DNA of 64,000 nucleotides, taken from Erythrobacter donghaensis (GTDB lineage Bacteria; Pseudomonadota; Alphaproteobacteria; Sphingomonadales; Sphingomonadaceae). Positions within the stretch are counted from its first letter, which is position 1; every line of letters starts with the position of its first letter. The stretch spans positions 682,001-746,000 of the forward strand of contig NZ_MUYG01000011.1 of assembly GCF_002155425.1 (NCBI RefSeq), in the 5' to 3' direction. The notes below the pieces were generated by a model. That model was not told where the DNA came from, did not search any database, and saw nothing but the letters and a program-made list of their open reading frames with translations. The position numbers and the translations under genes are program-made. This document shows, in pieces, positions 1 to 9,442 of this stretch.

Positions 1-138
1 GTGGTGCTTCACGTAGGTCGCCTCGTCCCACACCTCCATCATCAGGACAACGGTGTTGCCGGGGTCGCGGCCTTCGAGGCTGGAGAGCGAACGCGACAGC
101 TGGTCGCCGAGGATCGGCACGAGAACGGGAGAGGTCAT
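1..138 (-). CDS. cryptochrome/photolyase-related protein, N-terminal fragment
   Basis: Reading leftwards from an ATG at 136-138, 46 codons are visible before the window edge. The peptide contains VPILGDQLSRSL and then MMEVWDEATYVKHH, which I recognise as the conserved start of the deoxyribodipyrimidine photolyase-related family (PhrB / iron-sulfur bacterial cryptochromes). Known members bind FAD and an Fe-S cluster and repair (6-4) photoproducts. The FAD and Fe-S domains would lie off the left edge, so catalytic residues cannot be checked. Upstream of its start lies the palindromic repeat at 172-444, so its promoter must fit into about 35 bp or lie within the repeat. Confidence 0.8.
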   Translation of the reverse strand, partial: MTSPVLVPILGDQLSRSLSSLEGRDPGNTVVLMMEVWDEATYVKHH

Positions 139-171
139 AGGCAGGGTTACGCGCGAGCGCCCGGTTGGTTT

Positions 172-444
172 CTAGAGCACTTACCGACCAATCCGGGTCA
201 CCCTGACGGAGCCGATTTGGGCCCAGAGCAAGGAACGACGAGCGAGCCATGCCGAAGCATAGTGAGCGAGGAGAGACGCCGCGCTGGGCCCAAATCGGCC
301 CGCCCCATGGGAGGTCGCGTCAGGAAGTCCGCTGGCTTCGTCGCGGCCCTTGCAGGGGCAACCAGCCCCTGCTGCGCGCCACTCCTGTCCAGCGGACTTC
401 CTGACGCGATCAGGGCGATCCGGATTGGTCGGAAAGTGCTCTAG
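172..444. repeat. composite palindromic intergenic element, three inverted repeats
   Basis: This fills the only gene-free stretch over 300 bases. Outer arms 172-196 and 420-444 are 25-nt inverted repeats with one mismatch, both ending in CTAG. Inside lie two further hairpins: a perfect 15-bp pair at 211-225 / 285-299 (GCCGATTTGGGCCCA and its complement) and a perfect 21-bp pair at 315-335 / 389-409. No credible protein is encoded. The right end CTAG gives the TAG stop of the leftward gene at 441. The size of 273 bp and terminal inverted repeats fit a non-autonomous mobile element or a structured RNA; which one cannot be told from a single copy. Confidence 0.75.
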
Positions 445-1949
445 CGCGCTTCCTCCAGCGCGCGCGTGGCGGCTTCGGCGAATTCGGGGTGGTTGAGCAT
501 CGAGGTCAGCAGCATCCGCGCCACATCGCCCTTGCCCGCGCGGGCTAGCGCGACCGCATAGGCATAGCGGAAATCGGCCACCCCCGCATTGGCGACAAAG
601 GCGCGGCCCAGCCGATCCAGCGCGGTATCGGGCGGGGTGAGACCCTGCTCGATCCACGACTGGTAGGACAGCGCGGCAGCGAGCGGGTGCGCCTGCGGAT
701 CGGCGGCGAGCGGTTCGAGCAGCGCGCGCACCGCGTCCCACTCGTCCGGCGCAGGCTCTTCGCCTGCGCGCACCAGCCGCCCGAGCATGATCTCCGCCTT
801 CAATCGCCGCGCCTGCGCGTGATCGGCATCGAGCGCCAGCGCCTGGTTGACCGCGCGCCACGCCTCGGCATCGGAATAGCGATTGGCGGTCACGATCAGC
901 TCGCCATTGGCGAAGCCGAACCCGCGCATCAGCGGTAGCCCGCCAAAATCGGCGGCCTGCACGCGGGCGAATTCGGCGGCGGCATATTCGTACCAGACGG
1001 GCGCGCTGTCGGGGAATTGGCCGGTGAGCGTGGCGAGCTTGCCCGACACCGCCTCGCGCCGCTCATCGAGCAGGCGTTCGATCCGCACCTCGACCAGCGC
1101 GGCCGCATCTGCCGACATCGGCGTGATGCTGACCGCGGCGGGCGCGCGGGCGGGGAGCGTCACGCGGCGCATCGGTACGGTGCGCGCACTTTTGCGGCGA
1201 GAAATCACCTTGGCGAGAGCCTCGGGATCGCCCAGCGTCTCGCCCGCCACCTCCATCGGCGCGCCCGAGACATAGGCGTCGAGGTAGCGCGCCAGCACCC
1301 CGCGCTGTTCGGGCTCGATCAGCAGCGGCGCGACCATCGCGGCGCTGGTCTGGTAGAAGCGGTCGAAGGCGGCCTGATCGTCCGGGCTCGTCCGGGCGGC
1401 GAGCGCCATGCGCAGGTCGGGGACCGCGATATTCCGGCGCCGCTCGATCGCAGGCGGAGGTTCGCCGAGGATGAAATCGCCGTTTTCGTCGCGCCAGGTG
1501 GTGCGGAAGAAATCGCTGAAGCCGAAACGCACCCACACAGGGTGGGGGCGGAAAAACTTGTGGCTGAGGTGGTAGCCGCCGAGGTAGAACAGCAGGTCGC
1601 CGGCGCGGCGCTTTGGCTCCCGCCCGTAATCATAGGCGACATAGGCCACCGGAACCTCGGCGCCGCCCGCACCCACGCCGCTCAGCTTGAGGTTGGTCAC
1701 CCGGCTCACTTCGCTGGCGTTGGCGGCGAGATAGAGCTCCAGCTTGCGGCCCGGCGTGGTTTCGCCCGGAAGGACGATATCGAGCACTTCGCCGAAATCC
1801 TCGAGATATTGCACCAGCGCGCCGAGATCTGCCTCGTTCATTTGGGCGTGGACCACATAATGCTCGCTTTCTGCGCGCAGCCATTCGGCGGCGCTGGCGG
1901 GCAGGGCGAGGCAGAGGGCGATCAGCAGAACGGTGAGGCGATGGATCAT
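441..1949 (-). CDS. secreted uncharacterised protein with TPR-like C-terminal half
   Basis: A 502-residue protein starting MIHRLTVLLIALCLALPASA, a clear signal peptide with likely cleavage near residue 20, so it is probably periplasmic or outer-membrane attached. I chose the ATG at 1949 over an in-frame TTG at 1973 because it places the hydrophobic core correctly. The first third (about residues 22-150) begins with a WLRAESEHYVVH segment of the kind seen in DUF1570-like proteins; residues about 330-480 are alanine-rich helical pairs resembling tetratricopeptide repeats (for example EAWRAVNQALALDADHAQAR). No catalytic motif is recognised. Its TAG stop lies in the right arm of the palindromic repeat. 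It sits just upstream of the priA end and is transcribed in the same direction as priA. Function unknown. Confidence 0.75.
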   Translation of the reverse strand: MIHRLTVLLIALCLALPASAAEWLRAESEHYVVHAQMNEADLGALVQYLEDFGEVLDIVLPGETTPGRKLELYLAANASEVSRVTNLKLSGVGAGGAEVPVAYVAYDYGREPKRRAGDLLFYLGGYHLSHKFFRPHPVWVRFGFSDFFRTTWRDENGDFILGEPPPAIERRRNIAVPDLRMALAARTSPDDQAAFDRFYQTSAAMVAPLLIEPEQRGVLARYLDAYVSGAPMEVAGETLGDPEALAKVISRRKSARTVPMRRVTLPARAPAAVSITPMSADAAALVEVRIERLLDERREAVSGKLATLTGQFPDSAPVWYEYAAAEFARVQAADFGGLPLMRGFGFANGELIVTANRYSDAEAWRAVNQALALDADHAQARRLKAEIMLGRLVRAGEEPAPDEWDAVRALLEPLAADPQAHPLAAALSYQSWIEQGLTPPDTALDRLGRAFVANAGVADFRYAYAVALARAGKGDVARMLLTSMLNHPEFAEAATRALEEAR

Positions 1950-1992
1950 CACGCCCACGATAGCGGCGGCCAAGCCTCTGTAAAGCCGCCGG

Positions 1993-4158
1993 TCAGACGA
2001 AGGAGTAGGGGTCGATATCCACCCCCACGCGCACGCCGGGGGCGAAGTTCATCGCCCCGATCCAGTCGCGCAAGGCGGCCTGAAGATTGGCGCTGCGCTT
2101 GGCATTCACCAGAAAGCGGTAACGATAGCGCCCGCGCAGCAGCGCCAGCGGGGCCGGGGCAGGGCCGAGGATCTGCACGTCGTCGAGCCGCGGACGGACA
2201 TCGCCAAGCCGCTGTGCAGCCTCGCGCGCTTCCTTTTCGTCCTCGCTCGACAGGATGATCGCAGCCCAGCGCCCAAACGGGGGTGCGCCCGCATCGCGGC
2301 GGCCTTGCGTTTCGGCGGCGTAGAAGCCGTCGCGGTCGCCGCTCGCGAGTGCGGCGATCACGGGGGCATCGGGGTGGCGGGTCTGGATCAGCACCTCGCC
2401 CGGCTTGGCCCCGCGCCCGGCGCGCCCCGCGACCTGTGCGATCTGCGAGAAGGTGCGTTCGCCCGCGCGCAGGTCTCCGCCCTCAAGGCCCAAGTCAGCG
2501 TCGACCACCCCCACCAGCGTCAGCTCGGGGAAGTGAAAGCCCTTGGTGACCAGCTGCGTGCCGATGATGATGTCGATCGCCTTGCCCTCGGCCTTGGCGA
2601 TGAACTCCGCCGCACGGTCGGGGGTGTTGAGCGTATCCGAGGTGGCGACCGCGACCCGCGCTTCGGGGAAGAGGTCGGCAACTTCCGCCGCGATTCGCTC
2701 CACGCCGGGGCCGCAGGCGACCAGGCAGTCGCTCTCGCCGCATTCGGGGCAGGCATCGGGCACCCGCGTCTCGAAGCCGCAATGGTGGCAGGCGAGGCGG
2801 GCGGACAGGCGGTGCTCGACCAGCCACGCGCTGCACGAGGGGCATTTGAAGCGGTGCCCGCAATTGCGGCACAAAGTAAGCGGCGCATAGCCGCGGCGGT
2901 TGAGAAACAGCAGCGACTGCTCCCCCTTGTCCAGCCGGTCGCGCAAGGCATCGATCAGCGGCCCGGCAAGCCAGCGCTGGCTGCCCGGCTTTTCTTCGGT
3001 GAGATTGACCAGCCGCACGTCAGGCAGGCTCGCCCCGCCGAAACGGGCGGGTAGGTCGAGCTTCTGATAGACCCCGATTTCCGCCATGTGCAGGCTTTCC
3101 AGCGCGGGCGTGGCGCTGGCCAGCACCACCGGCACGCCCTCGAACCGCGCACGCATCACCGCCACGTCGCGGGCATTGTAGCGCACGCCGTCATCCTGCT
3201 TGAAGCTGATCTCGTGCGCCTCGTCGACGACGATCAGGCCGAGATTGGCATAGGGCAGGAACAGCGCCGAACGCGCGCCGACCACGACCTGCGCCTCTCC
3301 CTGTGCGATCGCCCGCCAAGCCCGCCGCCGCTCGGTCGATTTCAGCGAGGAGTGCCACAGCACCGGCTTGGCCCCGAACCGCGCCGCGAACCGCGCGAGG
3401 AAATTTTCGGTGAGCGCGATTTCGGGGAGCAGCACCAGCACCTGCTTGCCCGAACGGATCGCCTCGGCGACGGGTTCAAAATAGGTCTCGGTCTTGCCCG
3501 ATCCGGTCACCCCGTCGATGAGGAACGGCGCAAACGCCCGCGCGCGCACCGCCTCAACCAATGTCCCTGCCACCGCCGCTTGCGCTTCGGAGAGGTCGGG
3601 CTGGTGAAAATCGGGATCGGCAGGTGGGTAGGGGCGGTCGATGTTCACCGTGACCGGCTCGATCACCCCTTGGTTGGCAAGGCCGCGCAGCACGCCTTCC
3701 GAGACCCCGGCAATCCCCGCCAACTCGCGCATCGTCCCCTGTTCGCCCGCCAGCGCCTCGATCGCGGCGAGGCGCTGTGCGGTCATGCGTTCGGGGACGC
3801 CGCCGGTGAGGCGGTATTCAGTCATCGTTGCCGGCCCGCCCAAGGCCCCGCCGCTCGAGAGCGCCATGCGCGCGACCGCGGCCAGCGGCGCGCAATAATA
3901 GTCCGCCGTCCACTCGATCAGCCGCCGCAGCGGCGCGGGCAGGGGCGGCACGGGCAGCACCTCGAGAATCGGGCGCAGGCGCTCGAAAGCGATCTCGTCA
4001 CCCGGCAGACGGCCTTCGTCCCACACGATTCCCGTCACCTTGCGTGGGCCCAGCGGTGCGATCACCACGCTTCCCGCAGGCGCGCGGGCGCCCTCGGGCA
4101 GGCGGTAATCCAGCGGGCCGAGCGCAGCGTTCAGGACAAGGAGGCGAACGCGGTTCAT
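1993..4158 (-). CDS. priA: primosomal protein N' (replication restart helicase PriA)
   Basis: A 721-residue superfamily 2 helicase that reloads the replisome at stalled forks. Visible features are the N-terminal DNA-binding domain starting MNRVRLLVLNAALGPLDYRL, Walker A GVTGSGKTE (about residues 216-224), Walker B/DEAH box VVDEAHE (about 311-316), and eight cysteines in CxxC pairs (about 430-473) forming the two zinc sites typical of PriA. An upstream in-frame extension of 56 codons is rejected because family members start at MNRV. Length matches the family. It is divergent from the DUF4197 gene with only 55 bp between starts. Confidence 0.96.
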   Translation of the reverse strand: MNRVRLLVLNAALGPLDYRLPEGARAPAGSVVIAPLGPRKVTGIVWDEGRLPGDEIAFERLRPILEVLPVPPLPAPLRRLIEWTADYYCAPLAAVARMALSSGGALGGPATMTEYRLTGGVPERMTAQRLAAIEALAGEQGTMRELAGIAGVSEGVLRGLANQGVIEPVTVNIDRPYPPADPDFHQPDLSEAQAAVAGTLVEAVRARAFAPFLIDGVTGSGKTETYFEPVAEAIRSGKQVLVLLPEIALTENFLARFAARFGAKPVLWHSSLKSTERRRAWRAIAQGEAQVVVGARSALFLPYANLGLIVVDEAHEISFKQDDGVRYNARDVAVMRARFEGVPVVLASATPALESLHMAEIGVYQKLDLPARFGGASLPDVRLVNLTEEKPGSQRWLAGPLIDALRDRLDKGEQSLLFLNRRGYAPLTLCRNCGHRFKCPSCSAWLVEHRLSARLACHHCGFETRVPDACPECGESDCLVACGPGVERIAAEVADLFPEARVAVATSDTLNTPDRAAEFIAKAEGKAIDIIIGTQLVTKGFHFPELTLVGVVDADLGLEGGDLRAGERTFSQIAQVAGRAGRGAKPGEVLIQTRHPDAPVIAALASGDRDGFYAAETQGRRDAGAPPFGRWAAIILSSEDEKEAREAAQRLGDVRPRLDDVQILGPAPAPLALLRGRYRYRFLVNAKRSANLQAALRDWIGAMNFAPGVRVGVDIDPYSFV

Positions 4159-4213
4159 CTTGGGGTTATATGGGGAGAGGCATAGGACAAGGGCAAGCTT
4201 GGAGACCCGATCA

Positions 4214-4909
4214 ATGACCGCAATTGTCACCGCCCGCCCCACCCGCCGCGCGCTGCTCTCCGGAGCGGCGGGCCTTGGCGCGATAGCCCTCTTGCCGGGC
4301 TGCGCCACCACCGGCGGGTTCAGCATGGTCGAAGCGGTGCGCCGCCTGCTGCTGCTGGCCAGCGAGAATGCTTTTGCGCGTCTGACCTCGCCTGGCGGGT
4401 TCTGGGATCAGCAAGTGGCAAAGCTAGGCCTCGCCAATCTGCTCGGAACGCGCGGCGATGTGCTCTCGCGCATCCTGACCTCGGGGCTGGTCAAGGATCA
4501 GCTGGAGGAACGCTTCGCCGAATATGCGATCGACGCCAGCTTCCGCGCCGCGCCGGTGGTGACCGATGCGATCCAACTGATCGGCTTCGAGAACGCGATC
4601 GATCTGGTGCGCGGCGGCCCGACCGCGGCGAGCAGCTATCTGCGCGGCGAAGTCGGCCCGGCGCTGGTCGATGCGATGGTGCCCGAACTCGGCCAGGCGA
4701 TCCGGGTGAGCCGCGATCCGGTGATCGGCCAGTTGCTCGGCGCGCTCACCGGAGTCGATACGGCGGGCGTGGCGGACCGCTTCGGGCGCGCGGTCGACGA
4801 TGCGATATGGGGCGAAATCGCGCGCGAGGAAGGTGCGATCCGAGCCAATCCCGAAAGCACCCGCGATCCGCTGCTGATCGGCGTATTCGGGCTCGGTCGC
4901 CAGATTTAG
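4214..4909 (+). CDS. DUF4197 family lipoprotein
   Basis: A 231-residue protein. The N-terminus has twin arginines at residues 11-12 (TRRALLSGAAGLGAIALLPGC) and a lipobox LPGC ending at Cys30, which suggests a Tat- or Sec-exported lipoprotein. The body (VEAVRRLLLLASENAFARL, later VRGGPTAASSYLRGEVGPAL) matches the layout I know from DUF4197, a family of unknown function. The start ATG is preceded by GGAG; an earlier in-frame start at 4160 would bury the signal. The stop overlaps the stop of the convergent DUF2490 gene by four bases. Confidence 0.78.
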   Translation: MTAIVTARPTRRALLSGAAGLGAIALLPGCATTGGFSMVEAVRRLLLLASENAFARLTSPGGFWDQQVAKLGLANLLGTRGDVLSRILTSGLVKDQLEERFAEYAIDASFRAAPVVTDAIQLIGFENAIDLVRGGPTAASSYLRGEVGPALVDAMVPELGQAIRVSRDPVIGQLLGALTGVDTAGVADRFGRAVDDAIWGEIAREEGAIRANPESTRDPLLIGVFGLGRQI

Positions 4910-5562
4910 AACCGATAGGTCACCACTGTCTGGAACACGTGGCTGGTGCGGTTCGGCCGCTCGCCGCGTGGGAATTCCAGCAGCCAGTAGTTCCCGCCGA
5001 TCTCAGCCTTGTCGCTCACCTTGTAGGCGACACCGGTAAGCGCGCGCCATTGCTCGGTCGATGTGCCTTGCCCGCGCTGGCGGCCCTGCAGCAGCCCGAG
5101 CCACTCGCCGCCCACCTGCGCGCGCCAGCCCTTGCCGAGCGGCTGGGTATATTGCACGCGTTGGCGCAGCCGCAGCTCGACCCGGTCGGCCCCGTCGACA
5201 AACCGTTCTTCCAGCCGGGTGCGGAATTCGAATCGGCCTTGCGTGAGCGTCACCTGCTGGTGCGGGCGAATCTCGGTCAGGCCGCCCGCTTCGAACACCG
5301 CTCCGCCGCCGCCGATCCGCACGCCCTCGGCCACGGTCTGCTCGATGGTGAAGCGCAGAGTCTGCTGCTCATCGCCGCGCGCTTCCTCGCGCCAGCGTTG
5401 GCTCGCATCGATGGTCAGGCGCGTGCCCTCGGCGATGTCACCGGTCAGGTTGAAGACATGCCACAATTGCACATCTTGATCCTGCGCCTGCGCTTTCGAC
5501 GGTTGCCAAGCCGCCAGTGTGGCGGCAAGCAGCATCGCGAAACGCATGGGCATCCGTGTCAT
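4906..5562 (-). CDS. DUF2490 family outer-membrane beta-barrel-like protein
   Basis: A 218-residue protein with a signal peptide ([21 protein letters not shown]) followed by alternating polar/hydrophobic strands such as [20 protein letters not shown] and ending [11 protein letters not shown], the terminal aromatic residue expected of an outer-membrane barrel. The pattern fits DUF2490, putative barrels found in Bacteroidetes and Proteobacteria. ATG at 5562 has AGGGGAC a few bases upstream. It converges with the DUF4197 gene, sharing bases TTAG at 4906-4909. Role unknown. Confidence 0.75.
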   Translation of the reverse strand: MTRMPMRFAMLLAATLAAWQPSKAQAQDQDVQLWHVFNLTGDIAEGTRLTIDASQRWREEARGDEQQTLRFTIEQTVAEGVRIGGGGAVFEAGGLTEIRPHQQVTLTQGRFEFRTRLEERFVDGADRVELRLRQRVQYTQPLGKGWRAQVGGEWLGLLQGRQRGQGTSTEQWRALTGVAYKVSDKAEIGGNYWLLEFPRGERPNRTSHVFQTVVTYRF

Positions 5563-5621
5563 GCCCGTCCCCTAAGCCCAGCCATGCCCGCCGGCCATCG
5601 CAAAAATACTGGAGTGACCTG

Positions 5622-6275
5622 ATGAAATTCTTCGTCGACACCGCCGAGATCGAACCGATCAAGGAACTCGCCGCCACCGGCCTGCTCGACGGGGTGACCA
5701 CCAATCCCTCGCTGATCGCCAAGTCGGGCCGCGACTTCATGGAGGTGACCAAGGAAATCTGCGGGATCGTCGACGGTCCGGTCAGCGCCGAAGTGGTCGC
5801 GCTCGATCACGCGACGATGATGAAAGAGGCCGAAGTCCTCCGCAAGATCGCGGACAATGTCTGCATCAAGGTGCCGCTGACGGTCGATGGCCTCAAGACC
5901 TGCAAGGCGCTGACGGGTGAGGGCACAATGGTCAATGTCACGCTGTGCTTTTCGGCCAATCAGGCGCTGCTCGCGGCCAAGGCGGGGGCGAGTTTCATCT
6001 CGCCCTTTGTGGGCCGGCATGACGACAACGGCTTCGACGGGATGGACCTGATCGAGGATATCCGCCTGATTTACGACAACTACAACTTCGCCACCGAAAT
6101 CCTCGTCGCCTCCGTGCGCCACACCACCCACGTGTTGCAGGCCGCCAAGATCGGCGCCGACGTGATGACCGCGCCGCCCAAGGTGATCCACGACCTGTTC
6201 AAGCACGTGCTGACCGACAAGGGGATCGAAGGCTTCATGGCCGACTGGGCCAAGACGGGGCAGAGCATCCTCTAA
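5622..6275 (+). CDS. fsa: transaldolase / fructose-6-phosphate aldolase family protein
   Basis: A 217-residue small-type transaldolase (TalC/FSA family). It opens [20 protein letters not shown] and contains [13 protein letters not shown] and the Schiff-base lysine in NVCIKVPLT (about Lys83). Family members act on dihydroxyacetone or sedoheptulose-7-phosphate units in the non-oxidative pentose phosphate pathway; whether this copy is a transaldolase or an FSA-type aldolase cannot be decided here. The start has GGAG eight bases upstream. cobT begins three bases after the stop, so the two are probably co-transcribed. Confidence 0.9.
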   Translation: MKFFVDTAEIEPIKELAATGLLDGVTTNPSLIAKSGRDFMEVTKEICGIVDGPVSAEVVALDHATMMKEAEVLRKIADNVCIKVPLTVDGLKTCKALTGEGTMVNVTLCFSANQALLAAKAGASFISPFVGRHDDNGFDGMDLIEDIRLIYDNYNFATEILVASVRHTTHVLQAAKIGADVMTAPPKVIHDLFKHVLTDKGIEGFMADWAKTGQSIL

Positions 6276-6278
6276 GCC

Positions 6279-8132
6279 ATGGCCGACCAGTCCCCGCTCG
6301 ATCTGTTCAAACAGGCGCTCACCGGCGCGAGCCGGGCGATTGCGCGCGATCCCGAGGTAGAGGTCGCGTGGAGCGCCGATGTGCCCGGCAGCGCGGGCAA
6401 CCGCTTCCGCGTGCCGCTGCCGGGGCGCGATTTGCCGCAAGATCAGGTGACCGAGGCGCGCGGGTTTGCCGACTCGTTTGCCTTGAAACTGCGTCACCAT
6501 GACGCGGCGCTCCACGCCAAGGCCGCGCCGCCGGAACCCATCGCGCGCGCCTGCTATGATGCGATCGAGCAGGTACGTTACGAGGCACTGGGCGCCAACC
6601 GCTTCGGCGGGATGAAGGCCAATCTCGACGCCGCGACCGAGTTGCGCACCGCGAGCGACAAGATCGTGCGCGCGCAGAATTCCTCCGAAGTCCCCTTGCA
6701 GACCGCGCTTGCCTTGCTGGTGCGTGAGGCGCTGACCGGCGAAGCGGTGCCGCAGAAGGCGCAGGGCGGCATTGAACTGGTACGCGACTTTCTCGAGGAG
6801 AAAGTCGGCGGCGACTTCACCGCTCTGGCCGAGACGGTTGGCGATCAGGAGGCTTTCCAGAAGCTCGCGCTCGACATGCTGCGCGAACTTGATCTCACCC
6901 GGCCGACCGAAGCCCCCGACGAAAGCGACTCCGACGAGGCCGACGACGAGGACGGCCCGGACGACAGCGAGGGCGAGGACGAGAATCAGGGCGAGGGCGA
7001 CCCGCAGGCCGCCGAAATGGCCGGCGAAATGGCCGAGGGCGAAGGCGAGGGCGAGCAATCCTCCGACACCCAGGCCGACAGCGACATGGCCGAAGGCGAG
7101 CCCGGCGACGACAGCGACGCCGCCAATGCTCCCGTGCGCCCCAACCGCCCGCAAGCCGAAATCCCCGCGAGCGTCGACTACAAGGCCTTCACCACCCGCT
7201 TCGACGAGGAAGTCGCCGCGCCCGACCTGTGCGATTCCGAGGAACTGGATCGCCTGCGCGCCTATCTCGACAGCCAGCTGACCGGATTGCAGGGCGTGGT
7301 GACGCGCCTCGCCAACCGTTTGCAGCGCCGCTTGATGGCGCAGCAGAACCGCAGCTGGGACTTCGATCAGGAAGAGGGCGTGCTCGATGCCGCGCGCCTT
7401 GCCCGCGTGATCATCTCGCCCGGCACGGCGCTGTCCTACAAGGTCGAGCGCGATGTCGAGTTCAAGGACACGATTGTCACGCTGCTGATCGACAATTCCG
7501 GCTCGATGCGCGGGCGGCCGATCTCGATTGCCGCGATCAGCGCCGACATTCTGGCGCGCACGCTGGAGCGCTGCGGCGTGAAGACCGAAATCCTCGGCTT
7601 CACCACCCGCGCATGGAAGGGCGGGCAGTCCAGAGAGGCCTGGCTCGCCGATGGCAAGCCGCAAAACCCCGGCCGCCTCAACGATCTTCGCCACATCATT
7701 TACAAGCAGGCCGACGAGCCCTGGCGCCGCGCGCGCCGCAATCTCGGGCTGATGATGCGCGAGGGGTTGCTGAAGGAAAACATCGACGGCGAGGCGCTGA
7801 TCTGGGCGCACAGCCGCCTGCTCTACCGCCCCGAAGAACGCCGCATCCTGATGGTGATCTCCGACGGCGCGCCGGTGGACGATTCGACGCTAAGCGTGAA
7901 CTCGGCGGGCTATCTCGAAGCGCACCTGCGCAGCGTGATCGAGTGGATCGAGAAGGTCTCGCCGGTACAACTGGTCGCCATCGGTATCGGCCACGATGTC
8001 ACGCGGTATTATCGCCGCGCGGTGACGATCATGGATGTCGAGCAACTGGGCGGGACGATCATGGAGCAACTTGCCGAGCTGTTCGAGGATGAGAAGGGCG
8101 TGAAGGGCCGGGGCGTTAGCCGCAGGGGATAG
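6279..8132 (+). CDS. cobT: CobT-like von Willebrand factor A protein (cobaltochelatase subunit family)
   Basis: A 617-residue protein with the CobT layout: N-terminal helical domain (residues about 5-205), a strongly acidic low-complexity linker (about 213-282, almost all D, E, G, S), then a C-terminal von Willebrand A domain with the metal-binding MIDAS motif DNSGSM at about 405-410. CobT normally pairs with the AAA+ protein CobS and with CobN to insert cobalt into hydrogenobyrinate in aerobic B12 synthesis. Neither partner is present in this window. In alphaproteobacteria CobS/CobT are often kept apart from B12 loci, so a separate role with another MoxR/CobS-type ATPase is possible. Confidence 0.9.
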   Translation: MADQSPLDLFKQALTGASRAIARDPEVEVAWSADVPGSAGNRFRVPLPGRDLPQDQVTEARGFADSFALKLRHHDAALHAKAAPPEPIARACYDAIEQVRYEALGANRFGGMKANLDAATELRTASDKIVRAQNSSEVPLQTALALLVREALTGEAVPQKAQGGIELVRDFLEEKVGGDFTALAETVGDQEAFQKLALDMLRELDLTRPTEAPDESDSDEADDEDGPDDSEGEDENQGEGDPQAAEMAGEMAEGEGEGEQSSDTQADSDMAEGEPGDDSDAANAPVRPNRPQAEIPASVDYKAFTTRFDEEVAAPDLCDSEELDRLRAYLDSQLTGLQGVVTRLANRLQRRLMAQQNRSWDFDQEEGVLDAARLARVIISPGTALSYKVERDVEFKDTIVTLLIDNSGSMRGRPISIAAISADILARTLERCGVKTEILGFTTRAWKGGQSREAWLADGKPQNPGRLNDLRHIIYKQADEPWRRARRNLGLMMREGLLKENIDGEALIWAHSRLLYRPEERRILMVISDGAPVDDSTLSVNSAGYLEAHLRSVIEWIEKVSPVQLVAIGIGHDVTRYYRRAVTIMDVEQLGGTIMEQLAELFEDEKGVKGRGVSRRG

Positions 8133-8202
8133 CCTTCAGAATCCCGATTGACCTCTTCGCAGACTTGCAGGATGTGTGCGCCTCTACCGGGGGTCGCAAA
8201 CC

Positions 8203-8838
8203 ATGTTGTCCGTTGCTCTTGCACTGCTTGCTCAGGCGGTTCCCGCCGATGCGCCTGAGGTGATCGCCGACGAGGCTCTCGCTGCCGAAGCATTGTCCGA
8301 GGCGGTCTCGGTTGAAGCCGCACCGGAACCCGCGCCTGCGCTTCTGCTTCCCAAGACCACGCCGCTCACCATCGTGATCGATGCCGAACTTGGCTCCAAG
8401 ATCAGCGCCGCCGGGCAGAAATTCCCGATCCGCCTTGCCAGGCCCGTTGAGGTCGACGGGGTCGAGGCGCTTCCCGCCGGGATCAGCGGGGAGGGCGAGG
8501 TCGTCCACGCCAAGAAGGCGGGCCTTGCCGGGGCGGCGGGCGAGCTGGTGCTGGCGGCGCGCTATCTCGAGCATGACGGGCGCCGCATCGAGCTGCGCAG
8601 CTTCCGCTTTTTCGACGCGGGTGACGAGACGCTGTCCAAGGGGCAGGACAACACCGGCGTGTCCAACGTCACCACCGCGCTCGCCGGGCCGATCGGCTTT
8701 CTGATCGGCGGCGGCAACACCAATGTCCTGCCGGGCACGCTCGCCAGCGCCAAGACCCGCAACGACGAGACTTTCGAGCGTCCCGCGCAGGGCATTCCTG
8801 CCGGACAACCGCTCTCTAACGGGGAGGAAATGCCATGA
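8203..8838 (+). CDS. secreted uncharacterised protein
   Basis: A 211-residue protein with a short signal peptide (MLSVALALLAQAVPADA) followed by an alanine/glutamate-rich segment and a beta-rich core (LTIVIDAELGSKISAAGQKF, then EGEVVHAKKAGLAGAAGELV). The arrangement of an inner 'prevent-default' value range resembles secreted beta-sandwich proteins, but I do not recognise the family. An alternative GTG start at 8176 would add nine residues before the signal; the ATG with GGGGG upstream is preferred. The stop overlaps the next gene's start in ATGA, so the two are translationally coupled. Confidence 0.7.
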   Translation: MLSVALALLAQAVPADAPEVIADEALAAEALSEAVSVEAAPEPAPALLLPKTTPLTIVIDAELGSKISAAGQKFPIRLARPVEVDGVEALPAGISGEGEVVHAKKAGLAGAAGELVLAARYLEHDGRRIELRSFRFFDAGDETLSKGQDNTGVSNVTTALAGPIGFLIGGGNTNVLPGTLASAKTRNDETFERPAQGIPAGQPLSNGEEMP

Positions 8839-9332
8839 AGAAATTGCTGACCGCTGCGGTGCTTGCCGCAGCATCGCCGCTCGTGCTGAGCGTCGCCGCA
8901 CCGGCCGCGATGGCCGAGGACAAGGCCGACGCCCAGCTCGAAATTCCCGCGCCGCCGCCGGGCAAGGGGCAGGTGCTGTTCTACCGCACCGGCGGCCTCA
9001 GCGGCGCGGCGCTCGGCTGTGCGGTGTTCGATGTGGGGGCCGAGGACAAGCTCTCCTCGCTCGGCGCGGGCAAGTATTTCGTGCTCGTCTCCGATCCCGG
9101 CCCGCGCAGCTTCACCGTCAAGTCGCTCGAGACCAAGGACGCGCTGACGCTCGAGATCGAAGAGGGCGAGACCCAGTTCGTGCGCTGCAAGATCAAGACC
9201 GGCTTCATGTCGGGCCGCGCCGATATCGCGCCGAGCACCGAGAAGGAATTCCGCGAAAAGCACAAGAACCCCAAGATGGTCGATGCCGAGGACATGTCGG
9301 AAGCCGTGCGCCAGACCAACTATCCGGGCTGA
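8835..9332 (+). CDS. secreted DUF2846-like protein
   Basis: A 165-residue protein with a signal peptide (MKKLLTAAVLAAASPLVL, cleavage probably after AMA at residue 27). The mature part reads VLFYRTGGLSGAALGCAVFDVG and later GAGKYFVLVSDPGPRSFTVK, close to the pattern of DUF2846 proteins, small extracytoplasmic domains that present a short beta structure. ATG overlaps the TGA of the preceding gene by four bases and has GGAGGAAA upstream. A strong terminator hairpin follows 20 bases after the stop, closing a two-gene operon. Function unknown. Confidence 0.72.
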   Translation: MKKLLTAAVLAAASPLVLSVAAPAAMAEDKADAQLEIPAPPPGKGQVLFYRTGGLSGAALGCAVFDVGAEDKLSSLGAGKYFVLVSDPGPRSFTVKSLETKDALTLEIEEGETQFVRCKIKTGFMSGRADIAPSTEKEFREKHKNPKMVDAEDMSEAVRQTNYPG

Positions 9333-9352
9333 TCCTTTCTGAGCCTTGCGTG

Positions 9353-9392
9353 CGGGCCGCTAGCGATTATGTCGCTTGCGGCCCGTTTGCTT
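9353..9392 (+). terminator. rho-independent-type terminator after the secreted pair
   Basis: CGGGCCGC (9353-9360) pairs with GCGGCCCG (9378-9385), extended inward by AGCGA/TCGCT around a TTATG loop, and is followed by TTTGCTT. It lies 20 bases after the stop of the DUF2846-like gene. Confidence 0.65.
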
Positions 9393-9442
9393 GTGCCTGA
9401 AGGCGCGCAGGGCATGACCCATTGCCAGCGAAAGACCTGTCC

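Noticed and set aside
1..444. A 147-codon plus-strand frame at the left edge
   Set aside because: It reads antisense through the photolyase-related start and then through the palindromic element, with no ribosome site or family match.
5559..7811. A 750-codon minus-strand frame antisense to fsa and cobT
   Set aside because: Low-complexity composition and no family resemblance; both plus-strand genes have clear motifs.
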